DNA of 37,093 bases from an uncultured Clostridium sp. (GCA_946500265.1 CAMMVE010000014.1:1-37093), one strand, 5' to 3'. Counted from the first letter of the stretch, positions 24,827 through 33,658 are shown. Notes: generated by a model from the letters alone, not told the origin. Numbers and translations are program-made.

Positions 24827-26191
24827 ATGATTTTAGATTATTTAAAAAAATTAAAAGATTTGGAAAGCGACTTTGCAAGTTCGCAAAGGAAAGCTTTTGC
24901 TGTTGCTGATTTAGATGCTCCACCATTTTATCTATGCTTGAGTTTTTTTGATAACATGGAAATTTTTAATATGCAAGATAATAATTTTGAAATTAATAGA
25001 GATATTATGAAGAAAAATAAATTAGGTACGGCTTTAGTTGATATTTGTTCAAATTTTAATAATATTGAAAGAATAATATACAAATATATTAGAGAATGTG
25101 AAAATAATCAATTTGAAAATTCAGATTTAGTAGTGACAACTAAAATTATTACTCCTATGTTTTTGGAATTAGGTAATAGTAACAAATATTTTCAACTATT
25201 AAAAGACTTTGAATATAAGGAATATATTAAAGAACTAGATTTATTTAAAAAAAGAAAAAAAGATATTTTAGACTTTAAAGAAGATGTTTTTAGCGATATG
25301 AAAAATAACATTGATGATAGTAATAGTATAAAAATTCTCGATGATATTATTGACACAAATAATATTTTAATAGAATATATGAAAACTCAGAATATAAAAA
25401 CTTTTACGCTTGATTATTTAAAATCATACGTTTTAGAATTAAGGCAGATAAAAAAACTTGTTGATAATTACTTTTGTGAGCCTTCTAATCAGCTGTATGA
25501 TGATTTTACAGGAATAAAAAAGTTATTTCTTTTTGAAGTTATTGAAAGTCCCATAGTTGACTTTTTATTTCCTATATCTAAGGTCGAGCCTAAAATTAAA
25601 ATAAATAATAATTATATTAATTTGTTTGATTTTGAGGGAAAGTATCTATATAAATCTATGTCTAATGATAAAGAAAAAAATAATAATATGTTAGTAAATT
25701 ATTTATCACAAAATGATATAAAATTATTTACAACTTATAGAGTTTGTACAATAAAAGAACTTTTGACTATATCATTTATTGAAATATTAAAAAGTCAATT
25801 AGTTATAAAAAAATGTAAAAATTGTGGTAAATATTTTATTCCAGAAAGTAGAACAGATGAAAAATATTGCAATAACCCTAGTCCACAAAATCCTAACAAA
25901 ACTTGTAAAGAATATGGAGCGAAAAAAACATATCGTGATGAAATAAAATCACAGCCAGTAAAAAGTGAACATAATAAAACAAGTCAATTTTATAGAATGC
26001 GAATTAATCGAGCTAAAAATGAAAAAGAAAAGTCGCTATATGAAAAGAAGTTTAATACATATAAAGAACAATATAAAAATAAAAAAGAACAATATAAACA
26101 AGGCAAGTTAAAAGAAGCGGATTTTATTGAATGGATAATAAAACAAAAGGTAGGTGTAAAAAATGGCAGTACAAGAAATAATAAAAAATAA
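24827..26191 (+). CDS. DUF6076-like zinc-ribbon protein, cargo of the integrative element
   Basis: A 454-residue protein starting MILDYLKKLKDLESDF. The N-terminal about 330 residues are helical, charged and unassigned. The C-terminal part has a zinc-ribbon-like pattern, KKCKNCGKYFIPES, then KYCNN and NKTCKEYGAKKTY, followed by a long basic helical tail. This CxxCGKYFIP...YC...TC arrangement is what I know from DUF6076-type proteins, whose function is not established. AGGAGGGCTT sets the start; an earlier TTG reading is rejected. It overlaps int by 29 bases and shares a perfect consensus promoter. It may be a cargo function such as defence, or an integrase partner; neither is shown. Confidence 0.65.
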   Translation: MILDYLKKLKDLESDFASSQRKAFAVADLDAPPFYLCLSFFDNMEIFNMQDNNFEINRDIMKKNKLGTALVDICSNFNNIERIIYKYIRECENNQFENSDLVVTTKIITPMFLELGNSNKYFQLLKDFEYKEYIKELDLFKKRKKDILDFKEDVFSDMKNNIDDSNSIKILDDIIDTNNILIEYMKTQNIKTFTLDYLKSYVLELRQIKKLVDNYFCEPSNQLYDDFTGIKKLFLFEVIESPIVDFLFPISKVEPKIKINNNYINLFDFEGKYLYKSMSNDKEKNNNMLVNYLSQNDIKLFTTYRVCTIKELLTISFIEILKSQLVIKKCKNCGKYFIPESRTDEKYCNNPSPQNPNKTCKEYGAKKTYRDEIKSQPVKSEHNKTSQFYRMRINRAKNEKEKSLYEKKFNTYKEQYKNKKEQYKQGKLKEADFIEWIIKQKVGVKNGSTRNNKK

Positions 26192-27311
26192 GAAGTATAA
26201 AATAGATATTCCAATAGGTTATAACGGTAGTAAAAGAATAAGACATATAGAAACCTTTTATGGTGGTAAAAAAGAGGCTATATTGCGTGAAAATGAATTG
26301 AAAATACAATTAAAAAATAATACCTATGTAAAGAAAAATAATATAACAATGGCTGGACTAGTTGACGAATGGCTAAAATATAAAAAGCCTAATATAAGCT
26401 TAAAAACATATCAAGAATATGAACGAATTTGTAACACAATAAAAAATTACATTGGGCATATAAAAGTAAAGGACATAAATGTTAAGATTTTAGAGGATTT
26501 TTATAATACTTTAAGGACTTGCAAAGGTATAGGAAAAAGCAAAAATGGATATTCTGAAAAAACATTAAAACATCACTATACTTTAGTATCAGAAATTTTG
26601 AATACTGCTATAAAATGGGAATACCTACATAATAACCCTAACCAAAGTGTTACACCTATAAAAGTACATAAAAAAGATATTGCTTGTTATTCTCCAGAAG
26701 AAGTGCAACAATTAATTGAAGCAATAAGTCATGAGTCTATAAAATATCAAGCACTTATATTATTAGCGTTAGATAGTGGTTGTAGACGTGGGGAATTAAC
26801 AGGTCTTACTTGGAATGATATAGACTTTAATAAATCTAATATTACTATAAACAAAGCTACTCAATATCTTCCTCATTATGGTAGCTTTGAAAAATCTACA
26901 AAATCTGATACAAGTAATAGAGTTGTATATATTGCACCTACTACACTGCAAATATTAAAAAAATATAAAATTGAACAAGACAAACAAAAATTATTACTTG
27001 GTAGCAAATGGGAAAATTCAAAAAGGGTATTTACCACTAATTATGGAGCAGATATGCACCCAGATACACCATCAAAGATTTTAGACAAAATAATAAAAAA
27101 ATATAATTTAAAAAGAATTACATTTCATGGTCTTAGGCATACAAGTATATCTCTTCAAATATTTAGTGGAGTTCAAGCACAAATAATAAGTAAACGAGCT
27201 GGTCATTCTAGCGTATCAGTAACTCATAATATTTATTCTCATTTCTTTGATAATGGCTTTAAAGAAGTAGCAGATAAAATGGATAATTTTTTACATACAA
27301 AATCAGTCTAA
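26163..27311 (+). CDS. int: Site-specific tyrosine integrase
   Basis: A 382-residue tyrosine recombinase. It has an N-terminal arm-binding domain (about 1-60, including GYNGSKRIRHIETFYGGKKEA), a SAM-like core-binding domain (about 65-165), and a catalytic domain. Catalytic residues are visible: Arg in LDSGCRRGELTGL, HGLRH, and a later GHSSVSVTHNIYSHF with the nucleophile Tyr. It would recombine the 45-bp tRNA-derived core. AGGTAGGTG precedes the start, inside the end of the upstream gene. It lies next to the intact tRNA at the right end, the usual position, and is followed by a strong terminator. Confidence 0.96.
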   Translation: MAVQEIIKNKKYKIDIPIGYNGSKRIRHIETFYGGKKEAILRENELKIQLKNNTYVKKNNITMAGLVDEWLKYKKPNISLKTYQEYERICNTIKNYIGHIKVKDINVKILEDFYNTLRTCKGIGKSKNGYSEKTLKHHYTLVSEILNTAIKWEYLHNNPNQSVTPIKVHKKDIACYSPEEVQQLIEAISHESIKYQALILLALDSGCRRGELTGLTWNDIDFNKSNITINKATQYLPHYGSFEKSTKSDTSNRVVYIAPTTLQILKKYKIEQDKQKLLLGSKWENSKRVFTTNYGADMHPDTPSKILDKIIKKYNLKRITFHGLRHTSISLQIFSGVQAQIISKRAGHSSVSVTHNIYSHFFDNGFKEVADKMDNFLHTKSV

Positions 27312-27345
27312 GAAGCGGAAAATATAACCGCTTCTTTTTTCTTTT
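27310..27345 (+). terminator. Intrinsic terminator of int
   Basis: AAGAAGCGG (27310-27318), nine-base loop, CCGCTTCTT (27328-27336), followed by TTTTTCTTTTC. It starts at the int stop codon. Confidence 0.92.
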
Positions 27346-27364
27346 CTAATAACTATTTTTTACA

Positions 27365-27383
27365 TTCGTCACTTTTTCGTCAC
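27365..27383. promoter_or_regulatory. Right arm-type integrase sites, two phased repeats
   Basis: TTCGTCAC at 27365 and 27376, 11 bp apart, identical in sequence and phasing to those inside the left end. Confidence 0.75.
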
Positions 27384-27406
27384 TTTTTTGCATAAGCATA
27401 AAAATA

Positions 27407-27428
27407 AGCAAGCCGTGTAATGCTTGCT
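27407..27428 (-). terminator. Element-supplied terminator for the tRNA
   Basis: On the minus strand AGCAAGC, eight-base loop, GCTTGCT, then TATTTTTATG. It lies five bases beyond the tRNA CCA end, within the element, and would replace the displaced original terminator at 21136-21168. Confidence 0.8.
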
Positions 27429-27433
27429 GTTAC

Positions 27434-27478
27434 TGGTAGCGAGAGGGAGATTCGAACTCTCGACCCACTGGGTATGAA
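27434..27478. repeat. Right attachment site: 3' part of the intact tRNA gene
   Basis: 45 bp identical to 21176-21220. It ends at 27478 next to the anticodon. This copy completes the functional tRNA gene at the junction. Confidence 0.95.
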
Positions 27479-27510
27479 CCAGTTGCTCTAGCCAACTGAG
27501 CTATCTCGCC
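27434..27510 (-). tRNA. tRNA-Met type (anticodon CAT), integration target
   Basis: A 77-base cloverleaf with encoded CCA. The acceptor is GGCGAGA/TCTCGCT, the D arm contains AGCTCAGTTGGCTAGAGC, the anticodon stem ACTGG/CCAGT encloses TTCATAC, and the T arm is GAGAG TTCGAAT CTCCC-like. Anticodon CAT fits elongator Met; tRNA-Ile2 with a modified C34 cannot be excluded. It lacks the three GC pairs expected of an initiator anticodon stem. The first acceptor pair would be G-U. Confidence 0.95.
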
Positions 27511-27583
27511 ATATATTATTTGCTTATTTTTTAGCACGAATAAAATTATAAATGTTTTTTCATTATTTGTCAAGTATTATGTG

Positions 27584-27631
27584 CAATATACTGCTTAGAA
27601 ATTTTAAAATTTAATACTAAGCAGTATATTG
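27584..27631. terminator. Long perfect hairpin between the hypothetical gene and the tRNA
   Basis: CAATATACTGCTTAG (27584-27598) and CTAAGCAGTATATTG (27617-27631) form a perfect 15-bp stem around an 18-base loop. It lies after the 117-residue gene. There is no clear T run, so termination is likely but not certain. Confidence 0.55.
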
Positions 27632-27656
27632 TTATACTTTATTTCTAAATTTTTAA

Positions 27657-28010
27657 TTACTCACCAATTTCATGTCCTTCATCTTTTGATGCTTGTTTTG
27701 TCTCGACCTGTTCTTTTTCTACAGGTGCTTTTTTGCTAGCATTATCTTTTAATGTCTTTGCATCAACTTTTGTCTGTTTTAGCATTTCGCTTCTTTGAGC
27801 TTTACTCTGTCCTCCATGAGCTTCTACTTTTTTATCTATTTCTTTTTGACTATCGGCTAAAACAGCTTCAATTTTATTATCTGAATTTGGATTTAATTCA
27901 ATTTCGTCACCTATATCATCTTTACTTTTTGCCATATTCCATATAGACGTAAAAGGTGATAACAGTATATCTAAGAAACTAAATTTTACTTCTCCATTAG
28001 AACTTTTCAT
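27657..28010 (-). CDS. Hypothetical charged protein
   Basis: A 117-residue protein. An N-terminal 28 residues (VKFSFLDILLSPFTSIWNMAK) form a possible amphipathic or membrane-surface segment. The remainder is highly charged, rich in Lys, Glu, Asp, Ala and Gln, probably disordered or helical, ending KDEGHEIGE. No family is recognised. ATGAGGTG lies before the start. It stands alone between the tRNA and rpoD, with the inverted-repeat element 28136-28324 upstream of it. Confidence 0.65.
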   Translation of the reverse strand: MKSSNGEVKFSFLDILLSPFTSIWNMAKSKDDIGDEIELNPNSDNKIEAVLADSQKEIDKKVEAHGGQSKAQRSEMLKQTKVDAKTLKDNASKKAPVEKEQVETKQASKDEGHEIGE

Positions 28011-28135
28011 TTTTACACCTCATTTTTTGTAATCCAACTACATTACTATATTAACATAATTTTACAGAAAAATCAAGTTTAAAAGTAATTTTTGTAGAAT
28101 ATACTTTTTTAAGTGATATTACGCTTAGATTTTAA

Positions 28136-28324
28136 AATTCCAAAAATACATATATTTAGAAAATTTTTGAAGTGACGCGTAGCGACCAAACGAGCTTTGA
28201 AAAAAGCGAGTGCGATTGGAGAAACCTATCAGATGAAAAGAAAATTTATTTTCTTTTCAGAATGCTTAGATGGTTTCGACGACAAGTCACAAAAAAATTT
28301 GAGAAATATATTATTTTTGGAATT
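28136..28324. repeat. 189-bp imperfect inverted-repeat element (MITE-like or structured RNA)
   Basis: The left arm 28136-28176 (AATTCCAAAAATACATATAT through GTGAC) pairs with the right arm 28286-28324 (GTCAC through TTTTTGGAATT), imperfectly over about 40 bases. Between them are GCTTTGAAAAAAGC and a GAAACC...GAAAAGAAAAT / ATTTTCTTTTC...GGTTTC stem. A 63-codon frame inside has no support as a gene. It fills the gap between the hypothetical gene and rpoD. Confidence 0.7.
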
Positions 28325-28350
28325 TATTATAATAATTAGTTTAGTAAAAA

Positions 28351-29688
28351 CTACCCCATATAATCTCTTAGCTTTTTGCTTCTACTAGGGTGTCTAAGTT
28401 TGCGTAATGCCTTTGCTTCAATTTGTCTTATTCTTTCTCTTGTTACATCAAATTGTTTTCCTACTTCTTCCAAAGTTCTTGCTTTTCCGTCTTCTAGTCC
28501 AAATCTAAGTTTTAGAACCATTGCTTCTCTAGGTGTTAGTGTGTCCATTACTTCTTCTAATTGTTCTCTTAATAATGTGTGTGCTGCTGAGTCTTGTGGT
28601 GCTGGGCTATCTTCATCTTGTATGAAATCTCCTAAATGGCTATCGTCTTCTTCTCCTATTGGTGTTTCCAAAGATACTGGATCTTGTGCTATTTTTTGTA
28701 TTTCCATTACTTTATCTACACTTATTTCCATTTCTTTTGCAATTTCTTCTGGAGTTGGTTCACGTCCATTTTGTTGCAATAGTTGTCTTGATGTACGTAT
28801 CAATTTATTTATTGTTTCTACCATGTGTACTGGTATTCTTATTGTTCTTGCTTGGTCTGCTATTGCTCTAGTTATAGCTTGTCTTATCCACCAAGTTGCA
28901 TAAGTACTAAATTTGAATCCTTTGTTATAGTCGAACTTTTCTACTGCTTTTATTAGTCCCATGTTTCCTTCTTGAATTAAGTCTAAGAATAGCATTCCTC
29001 TTCCAACATATTTTTTAGCAATACTTACTACTAATCTTAAGTTTGACTCTGCAAGTTTTTGTTTTGCTTCTTCGTCTCCCTCTACTATTTTTTGAGCTAA
29101 TTCTGCTTCTTCTTCATATGTTAATAGTGGTATTTTTCCAATTTCTCTTAAATACATTCTTACTGGATCATCTACACTTACACCTTCTATGTTAGATACA
29201 TCCATGTCTTCAAGTTTTATTTCTTCTACATTTTCTAAATCTTCAATATCAGGCTCATCTAAGTCATCATTTAAGTCGACACCTAAATCTTCAAAAGCAT
29301 CAAAAACTTTATCTATTTCTTCTGGATTAGTATCATCTAGCTCTGTAGCAAGTTCTGCATAAGTAATTTTTCCATTTTCCTTAGCCTTTTCTATTATTTT
29401 TTGCACTTTTTCGTCTGCAGTCAATTCTTTATCTTCACTCTCGCCTTTTTTCTTGTTTTCTGCTTCTTTTTTGTTAGTAGTCTTCTTATCTTTTTCTTCT
29501 ACTGCTTCTTTTTTGTTAGTAGTCTTTTTATCTTTTTCTTCTACTGCTTCTTTTTTGCTAGTAGTCTTTTTATCTTTCTCTTCTACTACTTTCTTTTCCT
29601 CAGTAGCTTCTGTTTTTGTTTTTCTCTCTCTTTTATTTTTTTCTTCTATTTTAGCATCTATTATTTCGTCTTTTTTTGATTTGCTCAT
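28351..29688 (-). CDS. rpoD: Primary sigma factor RpoD (sigma-70/sigma-A)
   Basis: Housekeeping sigma factor, 445 residues. After a long Lys/Glu/Thr-rich N-terminal extension (about 1-90, including three 14-residue repeats [14 protein letters not shown]), it has region 1.1 ([20 protein letters not shown]), region 1.2 ([16 protein letters not shown]), region 2 ([36 protein letters not shown]), region 3, and region 4 ([34 protein letters not shown]). TAGGGGGT precedes the start. It follows dnaG by 13 bases on the same strand, as in the classical dnaG-rpoD arrangement. It presumably recognises the TTGACA/TATAAT promoters listed here. Confidence 0.97.
   Translation of the reverse strand: MSKSKKDEIIDAKIEEKNKRERKTKTEATEEKKVVEEKDKKTTSKKEAVEEKDKKTTNKKEAVEEKDKKTTNKKEAENKKKGESEDKELTADEKVQKIIEKAKENGKITYAELATELDDTNPEEIDKVFDAFEDLGVDLNDDLDEPDIEDLENVEEIKLEDMDVSNIEGVSVDDPVRMYLREIGKIPLLTYEEEAELAQKIVEGDEEAKQKLAESNLRLVVSIAKKYVGRGMLFLDLIQEGNMGLIKAVEKFDYNKGFKFSTYATWWIRQAITRAIADQARTIRIPVHMVETINKLIRTSRQLLQQNGREPTPEEIAKEMEISVDKVMEIQKIAQDPVSLETPIGEEDDSHLGDFIQDEDSPAPQDSAAHTLLREQLEEVMDTLTPREAMVLKLRFGLEDGKARTLEEVGKQFDVTRERIRQIEAKALRKLRHPSRSKKLRDYMG
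29461..29586. repeat. Three tandem 42-bp units in the 5' part of rpoD
   Basis: Units start at 29461, 29503 and 29545 and differ at only a few positions. Each encodes 14 residues ([14 protein letters not shown] type) of the N-terminal extension of RpoD. The unit is in phase with codons, so copy number can vary without breaking the gene. Confidence 0.9.
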
Positions 29689-29701
29689 TTCTATATACCC
29701 C

Positions 29702-31489
29702 CTACTTTACTTTAGCTAACCTAAGTATAACGTCATTAAGCCTCTTTTCTAAATCTTTAATCTCTTCTTCTGTCATATTGCTAGTATCTTCTAATTTTTT
29801 TATAATATCGTTCCTTGTTGTAAGCAATTTTTCTTTATTATATGTATTTAGAAGATCTTCTATACATTTGTTTAAATCTACAATTTCAAAGTCTTCCGCC
29901 ATAATGCCAGAAAGATAGTTTACTATTTCTTCTTCTTCAAATAGGCTTATAATATCTCCTATTTGTCCGGAAGAATATTGCTCATATATTTTAGAAATTA
30001 TCTTCTTATTTATTTCATCTTTGATATCTTGTACTAGAATTGTATCCTTTATTTTTGCAAAGCTTTCTTTTGGATAATTTACTAATATATATATAACCAA
30101 TTTTTCTCTTTTTATTATAGCTTCATCTACTTTGGTAGTATTTTCCTTTTTTATATATGCCTTTACAGGATTTCTTTCTAATATTTTTTTATCACTTTTT
30201 TTATCATAAATTAGTTTATTAACTTCCGCATAAATTGCTTCTTTTGAAATTCCATATTCTTTTGAAATTTTTTCAATATATACTTCATTTTCTATTTTGT
30301 TATCAACTTTTGAAAGAATTTTCGCAATTTCATTTAAAAATTTAATTTTATCATTAACATTATCTAAATTTAATCCTTGTTTCAATATCTTAACTTTAAA
30401 TTCAACTAATGAAATGGCTGAATCTACACATTTTTGAAATCTTTCTGGACCATATTTTATAATAAATTCATCTGGATCTTTCGCTCCATAAATTTGTAAT
30501 ACCCTTATATCACATCCCATATTTTGCAATATATCCATTCCTCTTAGAGTTGCAGCTTGTCCAGCCCCATCTGCATCATAGCCTATAATTACCTGCTCGC
30601 TGTTTTTTCTAAGTAAACGCCCTTGTTGCTCTGTTAGTGCAGTTCCAAGTGATGCTACAACATTTGTAATTCCGCGTTGATAAAGGGAAATTGCGTCCAT
30701 ATATCCCTCAACTATTATTATTCTTTTAGTATCTCCTTTTTTGGCAATATTTAGCCCAAATAAATTTCTTCCTTTGCTATATACAATATTTTCAGGTGAA
30801 TTAATGTATTTTGGTTTGCTATCGTCTAAAACTCTTCCACCAAAAGCTATAAATCTTCCTGTTGTATCTTGTATCGGAATCATTAATCTTTTTCTAAATC
30901 TATCTATAAAAACACCATTATCTGCTCTATTTACCAAACTTGATGCTAGAATTTCTTCATCTTTAAATCCTTTTGATTTTAACAATTTATATAATTCATC
31001 AAAATTTCCAGAATATCCAATTAAAAACGATTTTAAAGTTCTATTATCTAATTTTCTTTTTTTTATATATTCTTGCGCTACTTTTGAAGTAGGTTTATAT
31101 AAATTTTCATGGTAAAATTTTGCTGCAATTTCGTTTATTTCATAAACTTTCGCCTTTAGCATAGCTTTTCTATCATCTTCATAGTTATAGCTTAGTGTTG
31201 GCAAAGTAATATTCGCTCTATTAGCCAATAATTCAATTGTTTCTCTAAAATTAATATTTTCAATTTTACTAACAAAGTGAATTACATTTCCTCCTACGCC
31301 ACAGCCAAAACAATGGAATATTTGTTTATCTGGTGAGACAGAAAAAGAAGGTGATTTTTCTTTATGAAATGGACAAAGTCCAAAAAAGTTTCTACCACTT
31401 CTTTTTAATATAACATATTGCGATATCACATCAACTATATCATTACTATTTTTTATTTCTTCAATTAATTCATCACTATATCTTACCAA
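29702..31489 (-). CDS. dnaG: DNA primase
   Basis: Synthesises RNA primers at the replication fork with the DnaB helicase. 595 residues, normal length. The N-terminal CHC2 zinc domain ([15 protein letters not shown]...HCFGCGVGG, about 38-70) is followed by the RNA polymerase/Toprim core ([25 protein letters not shown]) and a helical C-terminal helicase-interaction region. The start is TTG ([20 protein letters not shown] follows), with AAAGGTTAG upstream; no ATG lies suitably placed. It lies between carD and rpoD on the same strand, in a macromolecular-synthesis cluster. Confidence 0.96.
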   Translation of the reverse strand: MVRYSDELIEEIKNSNDIVDVISQYVILKRSGRNFFGLCPFHKEKSPSFSVSPDKQIFHCFGCGVGGNVIHFVSKIENINFRETIELLANRANITLPTLSYNYEDDRKAMLKAKVYEINEIAAKFYHENLYKPTSKVAQEYIKKRKLDNRTLKSFLIGYSGNFDELYKLLKSKGFKDEEILASSLVNRADNGVFIDRFRKRLMIPIQDTTGRFIAFGGRVLDDSKPKYINSPENIVYSKGRNLFGLNIAKKGDTKRIIIVEGYMDAISLYQRGITNVVASLGTALTEQQGRLLRKNSEQVIIGYDADGAGQAATLRGMDILQNMGCDIRVLQIYGAKDPDEFIIKYGPERFQKCVDSAISLVEFKVKILKQGLNLDNVNDKIKFLNEIAKILSKVDNKIENEVYIEKISKEYGISKEAIYAEVNKLIYDKKSDKKILERNPVKAYIKKENTTKVDEAIIKREKLVIYILVNYPKESFAKIKDTILVQDIKDEINKKIISKIYEQYSSGQIGDIISLFEEEEIVNYLSGIMAEDFEIVDLNKCIEDLLNTYNKEKLLTTRNDIIKKLEDTSNMTEEEIKDLEKRLNDVILRLAKVK

Positions 31490-31578
31490 CTTATTCTAAC
31501 CTTTCTTCCATATACTTATTTTATTCGACATAAAGTATTTAAATCCTTCTTATGAATTTACATTTTTTACCTATAATA

Positions 31579-31603
31579 AGGTCGTATCTTGCAGATACGA
31601 CCT
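31579..31603. terminator. Strong hairpin between carD and dnaG
   Basis: AGGTCGTATCT and AGATACGACCT form an 11-bp perfect stem with a 3-base loop. It is followed by GTCTTTTG on the plus strand and TATTATAGG on the minus strand, so the T run is poor for the carD direction. It may attenuate rather than stop carD transcription. Confidence 0.55.
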
Positions 31604-31623
31604 GTCTTTTGTAATATATGGTT

Positions 31624-32202
31624 TTATAAATTTTCACTTGTTCCAGTTCCATTAAAAGGAATAAATTTACTAACTATATCTTGATTAATATCAATATTTT
31701 CTTGTGGAAGTTTATATTCGTCAAATGAAATATTTATTTTATTTTCTACTAATTTTTCTACCTCTTCTTGTGATGCGTGCTCAGCAAGTACAAGTTCACT
31801 TACTAATATTTGCTTTGCATTATTAAGCATTTTCTTCTCTCCTGTAGAAAGCCCTTTTTCTTTTTGTTTGAAGCTTAAATTTCTAACTACATCTGCCACT
31901 TCATATATGTCACCGCTTTTCATTTTTTCCATATTGTCTCTATATCTTTTGTTCCAATTTTGAGACATTTCTGTTTCATTCTCTCCTAAAACAGACATTA
32001 CTTTTGCGGCCTCTTCTTTGTTAATAACATTTCTTACTCCAACTTCTTCTGCCTTATTTGTTGGAACCATTACTTTTACTTCTCCTGGCATCTTAATTAT
32101 GTAATAATTTTGTTTTTCTCCTAATATGTTCTTCTCCTCAATTGCATCAATTGTTCCTGCTCCATGCATTGGATACACTATTTTGTCACCTACGTTAAAC
32201 AT
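31624..32202 (-). CDS. carD: CarD/CdnL-family transcription regulator
   Basis: A 192-residue RNA-polymerase-binding protein. The N-terminal Tudor-like domain (MFNVGDKIVYPMHGAGTIDAIE, about 1-60) is shared with the RNAP-interaction domain of Mfd. The C-terminal domain is helical (NWNKRYRDNMEKMKSGD, SFKQKEKGLSTGEKKMLNNAKQILVSELVLAE). CarD proteins stabilise open promoter complexes, notably at rRNA promoters. It is about 30 residues longer than the usual 160, with an extra C-terminal tail. AAGGAGGGCC precedes the start and a consensus-like promoter lies at 32284-32312. Confidence 0.92.
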   Translation of the reverse strand: MFNVGDKIVYPMHGAGTIDAIEEKNILGEKQNYYIIKMPGEVKVMVPTNKAEEVGVRNVINKEEAAKVMSVLGENETEMSQNWNKRYRDNMEKMKSGDIYEVADVVRNLSFKQKEKGLSTGEKKMLNNAKQILVSELVLAEHASQEEVEKLVENKINISFDEYKLPQENIDINQDIVSKFIPFNGTGTSENL

Positions 32203-32283
32203 ATAGGCCCTCCTTTCTAAAGTAAAATTTTCTATATACGAAGTTAAAGAAAGGGTTTGTTTCTCTTTTTCAACTACATTTCT

Positions 32284-32312
32284 ATTATACTACAAAAAAT
32301 GGCAAAAGTCAA
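32284..32312 (-). promoter_or_regulatory. Sigma-A promoter of carD
   Basis: On the minus strand TTGACT (32307-32312), 17-bp spacer, TATAAT (32284-32289), about 80 bases before the carD start. The rest of the gap (32203-32543) shows only AT-rich sequence and the dut terminator. Confidence 0.85.
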
Positions 32313-32489
32313 AGCTTTCGCCACTCTATTTTATGTAGATTTTGCCTGAAATCCCTGGTATTTCCAGCTTTTAAAAGTTCAAAAATTTTTTTTGAATTTT
32401 TAAGCCTCTTTTCTTAAATTATGTATACCTATATTTGTATCTTAAGAGTATCAAGCATTTTATTCTTTTGTATCTTATTGTAAAAAGTA

Positions 32490-32523
32490 ATGCATTTTCG
32501 AATTCACATTCGAGTATGTGCAT
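32490..32523 (-). terminator. Probable terminator of dut
   Basis: Nested pairs ATGCA/TGCAT and TCGAA/TTCGA in a 34-base dyad. On the minus strand it is followed by TACTTTTTAC. It lies about 20 bases beyond the dut stop. Confidence 0.6.
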
Positions 32524-32543
32524 TTCACTTTTATATTTATTTC

Positions 32544-33005
32544 TTATTTACTAGTTGAGCCAAATCCTCCTGCTCTTTCTCCTTCTGCATTATCATTGTC
32601 AGAAATTAAATATTTTTGAAATACTGCTTGTCCTATAGCTTCTCCTTTTTTTATAACTATATCCTCATCTTTTACATTAAAAAATGCAAACATAATATGG
32701 CCATCATTATCTGGATTTCCATAATAGTCTTTATCAATAACACCTACACTATTTGCTACAATAAGACCTTTTTTCTTTGGATTAGAGCTTCTATTATATA
32801 GCATTAATACTTCATCATCTTGCATATATGCTTTTATTCCAGTTTTTATAAGTGTTGGTGCCATACCTTTTTTAAAGCTTGGTATAACCGTATCTTCTGC
32901 TGCTTCTACATCATATCCTGCTGAAAATTTAGTTTTTCTTACTGGTAAATTTATTCCTTTATCTTCCCATCCTTTAGCTATTTCAAATCCTCTTACTTTT
33001 TCCAT
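32544..33005 (-). CDS. dut: dUTP diphosphatase (dUTPase)
   Basis: Hydrolyses dUTP to dUMP and pyrophosphate, limiting uracil in DNA and feeding dTMP synthesis. 153 residues, a trimeric dUTPase. Conserved motifs appear in order: SAGYDVEAAED (motif 1), YNRSSNPKKKGLIVANSVGV (motif 2), VIDKDYYGNPDNDGHIMFAF (motif 3), KGEAIGQAVFQKY (motif 4) and ERAGGFGST (motif 5, the P-loop-like tail). The NDGHI variant and long motif 2 suggest the clostridial/phage-like branch. AGGAGGACTTTTAA precedes the start. Single gene, ended by the dyad at 32490-32523. Confidence 0.96.
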   Translation of the reverse strand: MEKVRGFEIAKGWEDKGINLPVRKTKFSAGYDVEAAEDTVIPSFKKGMAPTLIKTGIKAYMQDDEVLMLYNRSSNPKKKGLIVANSVGVIDKDYYGNPDNDGHIMFAFFNVKDEDIVIKKGEAIGQAVFQKYLISDNDNAEGERAGGFGSTSK

Positions 33006-33310
33006 TTAAAAGTCCTCCTAATTTTATTTTGTATATTTTTTTATAATTCAAATTATATTATATTTTAAACTTTTGTCAAGATTTTTTGTTGTAACTAGTT
33101 ATAACTATTTGGAGTATTAAATATATTAAAAGTTCATATAGAATATACTTAAATCTGTTACCTTTTAATAGTAACTTTTAACGATTTGTGTCAAATTCAG
33201 TTGGTTTGCATAATATATAAATAAAGGTAAATGGTTTATGCTATCATTTTAAGGCATAAAAATTTACTATTTAAAGAGATTTTGCTTAAAATTTATATCT
33301 CGGAAAAGGA

Positions 33311-33571
33311 ATGATGGATTTAATGGAAACTATTCCTTTAACTAAACTTGAGTTAAACACATCTGGATTTATTAAAGAAATAAACTGCAAAGGCAGTATA
33401 AAGAGAAGATTACTTGATTTAGGGTTAGTTCCTAATACAAAAATTGTTCCTGTTTTAAAAAGTGTTACAGGAGATCCAATTGCTTATGAAGTTAGAAATA
33501 TTATTCTTGCTATTCGTAAGCAAGACGCTGATAAAATTATGATAAATGTTCAAAAAGCCATTGCTGAATAA
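33311..33571 (+). CDS. feoA: FeoA-domain protein
   Basis: An 86-residue SH3-like protein that assists the ferrous-iron transporter FeoB. IPLTKLELNTSGFIKEINCKGSIKRRLLDLGLVPNTKIVPV is the typical opening, and GDPIAYEVRNIILAIRKQDADKI the typical close. ATG codons at 33311, 33314 and 33323 are all possible starts; AAAAGGA at 33304-33310 is very close to the first two, so the exact start is uncertain. Unusually it is convergent with feoB rather than upstream of it in one operon. No clear Fur or IdeR box was found in the gap before it. Confidence 0.88.
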   Translation: MMDLMETIPLTKLELNTSGFIKEINCKGSIKRRLLDLGLVPNTKIVPVLKSVTGDPIAYEVRNIILAIRKQDADKIMINVQKAIAE

Positions 33572-33622
33572 TCATTAATAGTCTTTATATTATTTCTAAT
33601 TTATGAATTTTTATAAAATACC

Positions 33623-33658
33623 AAAAGATGAAAAGCTTACATAAGCTCTTCATCTTTT
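33623..33658. terminator. Bidirectional terminator between feoA and feoB
   Basis: AAAAGATGAA (33623-33632) and TTCATCTTTT (33649-33658), with an inner AGCTT/AAGCT pair. A- and T-runs on both sides serve both convergent genes. It overlaps the feoB stop codon. Confidence 0.85.

Larger units (their letters stand above)
21176..27478. mobile_element. 6.3-kb integrative element inserted in the 3' end of a tRNA-Met-type gene
   Basis: Bounded by a 45-bp perfect direct repeat (21176-21220 and 27434-27478) that equals the 3' part of the tRNA at the right end. Contents from the right: tyrosine integrase, a DUF6076-like zinc-ribbon gene overlapping it, a leftward operon with excisionase and three small genes, three small leftward genes of unknown function, and two rightward XRE regulators. 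Arm-type repeats lie inside both ends. No relaxase, coupling protein, terminase, capsid or tail gene is present, so it is a minimal element, perhaps mobilised by a helper. Base composition is even more AT-rich than its neighbours. Confidence 0.93.

Noticed and set aside
28197..28388. 63-codon plus-strand frame inside the 189-bp inverted repeat
   Set aside because: Lies within the structured repeat, overlaps the end of rpoD, and has no ribosome-binding site.
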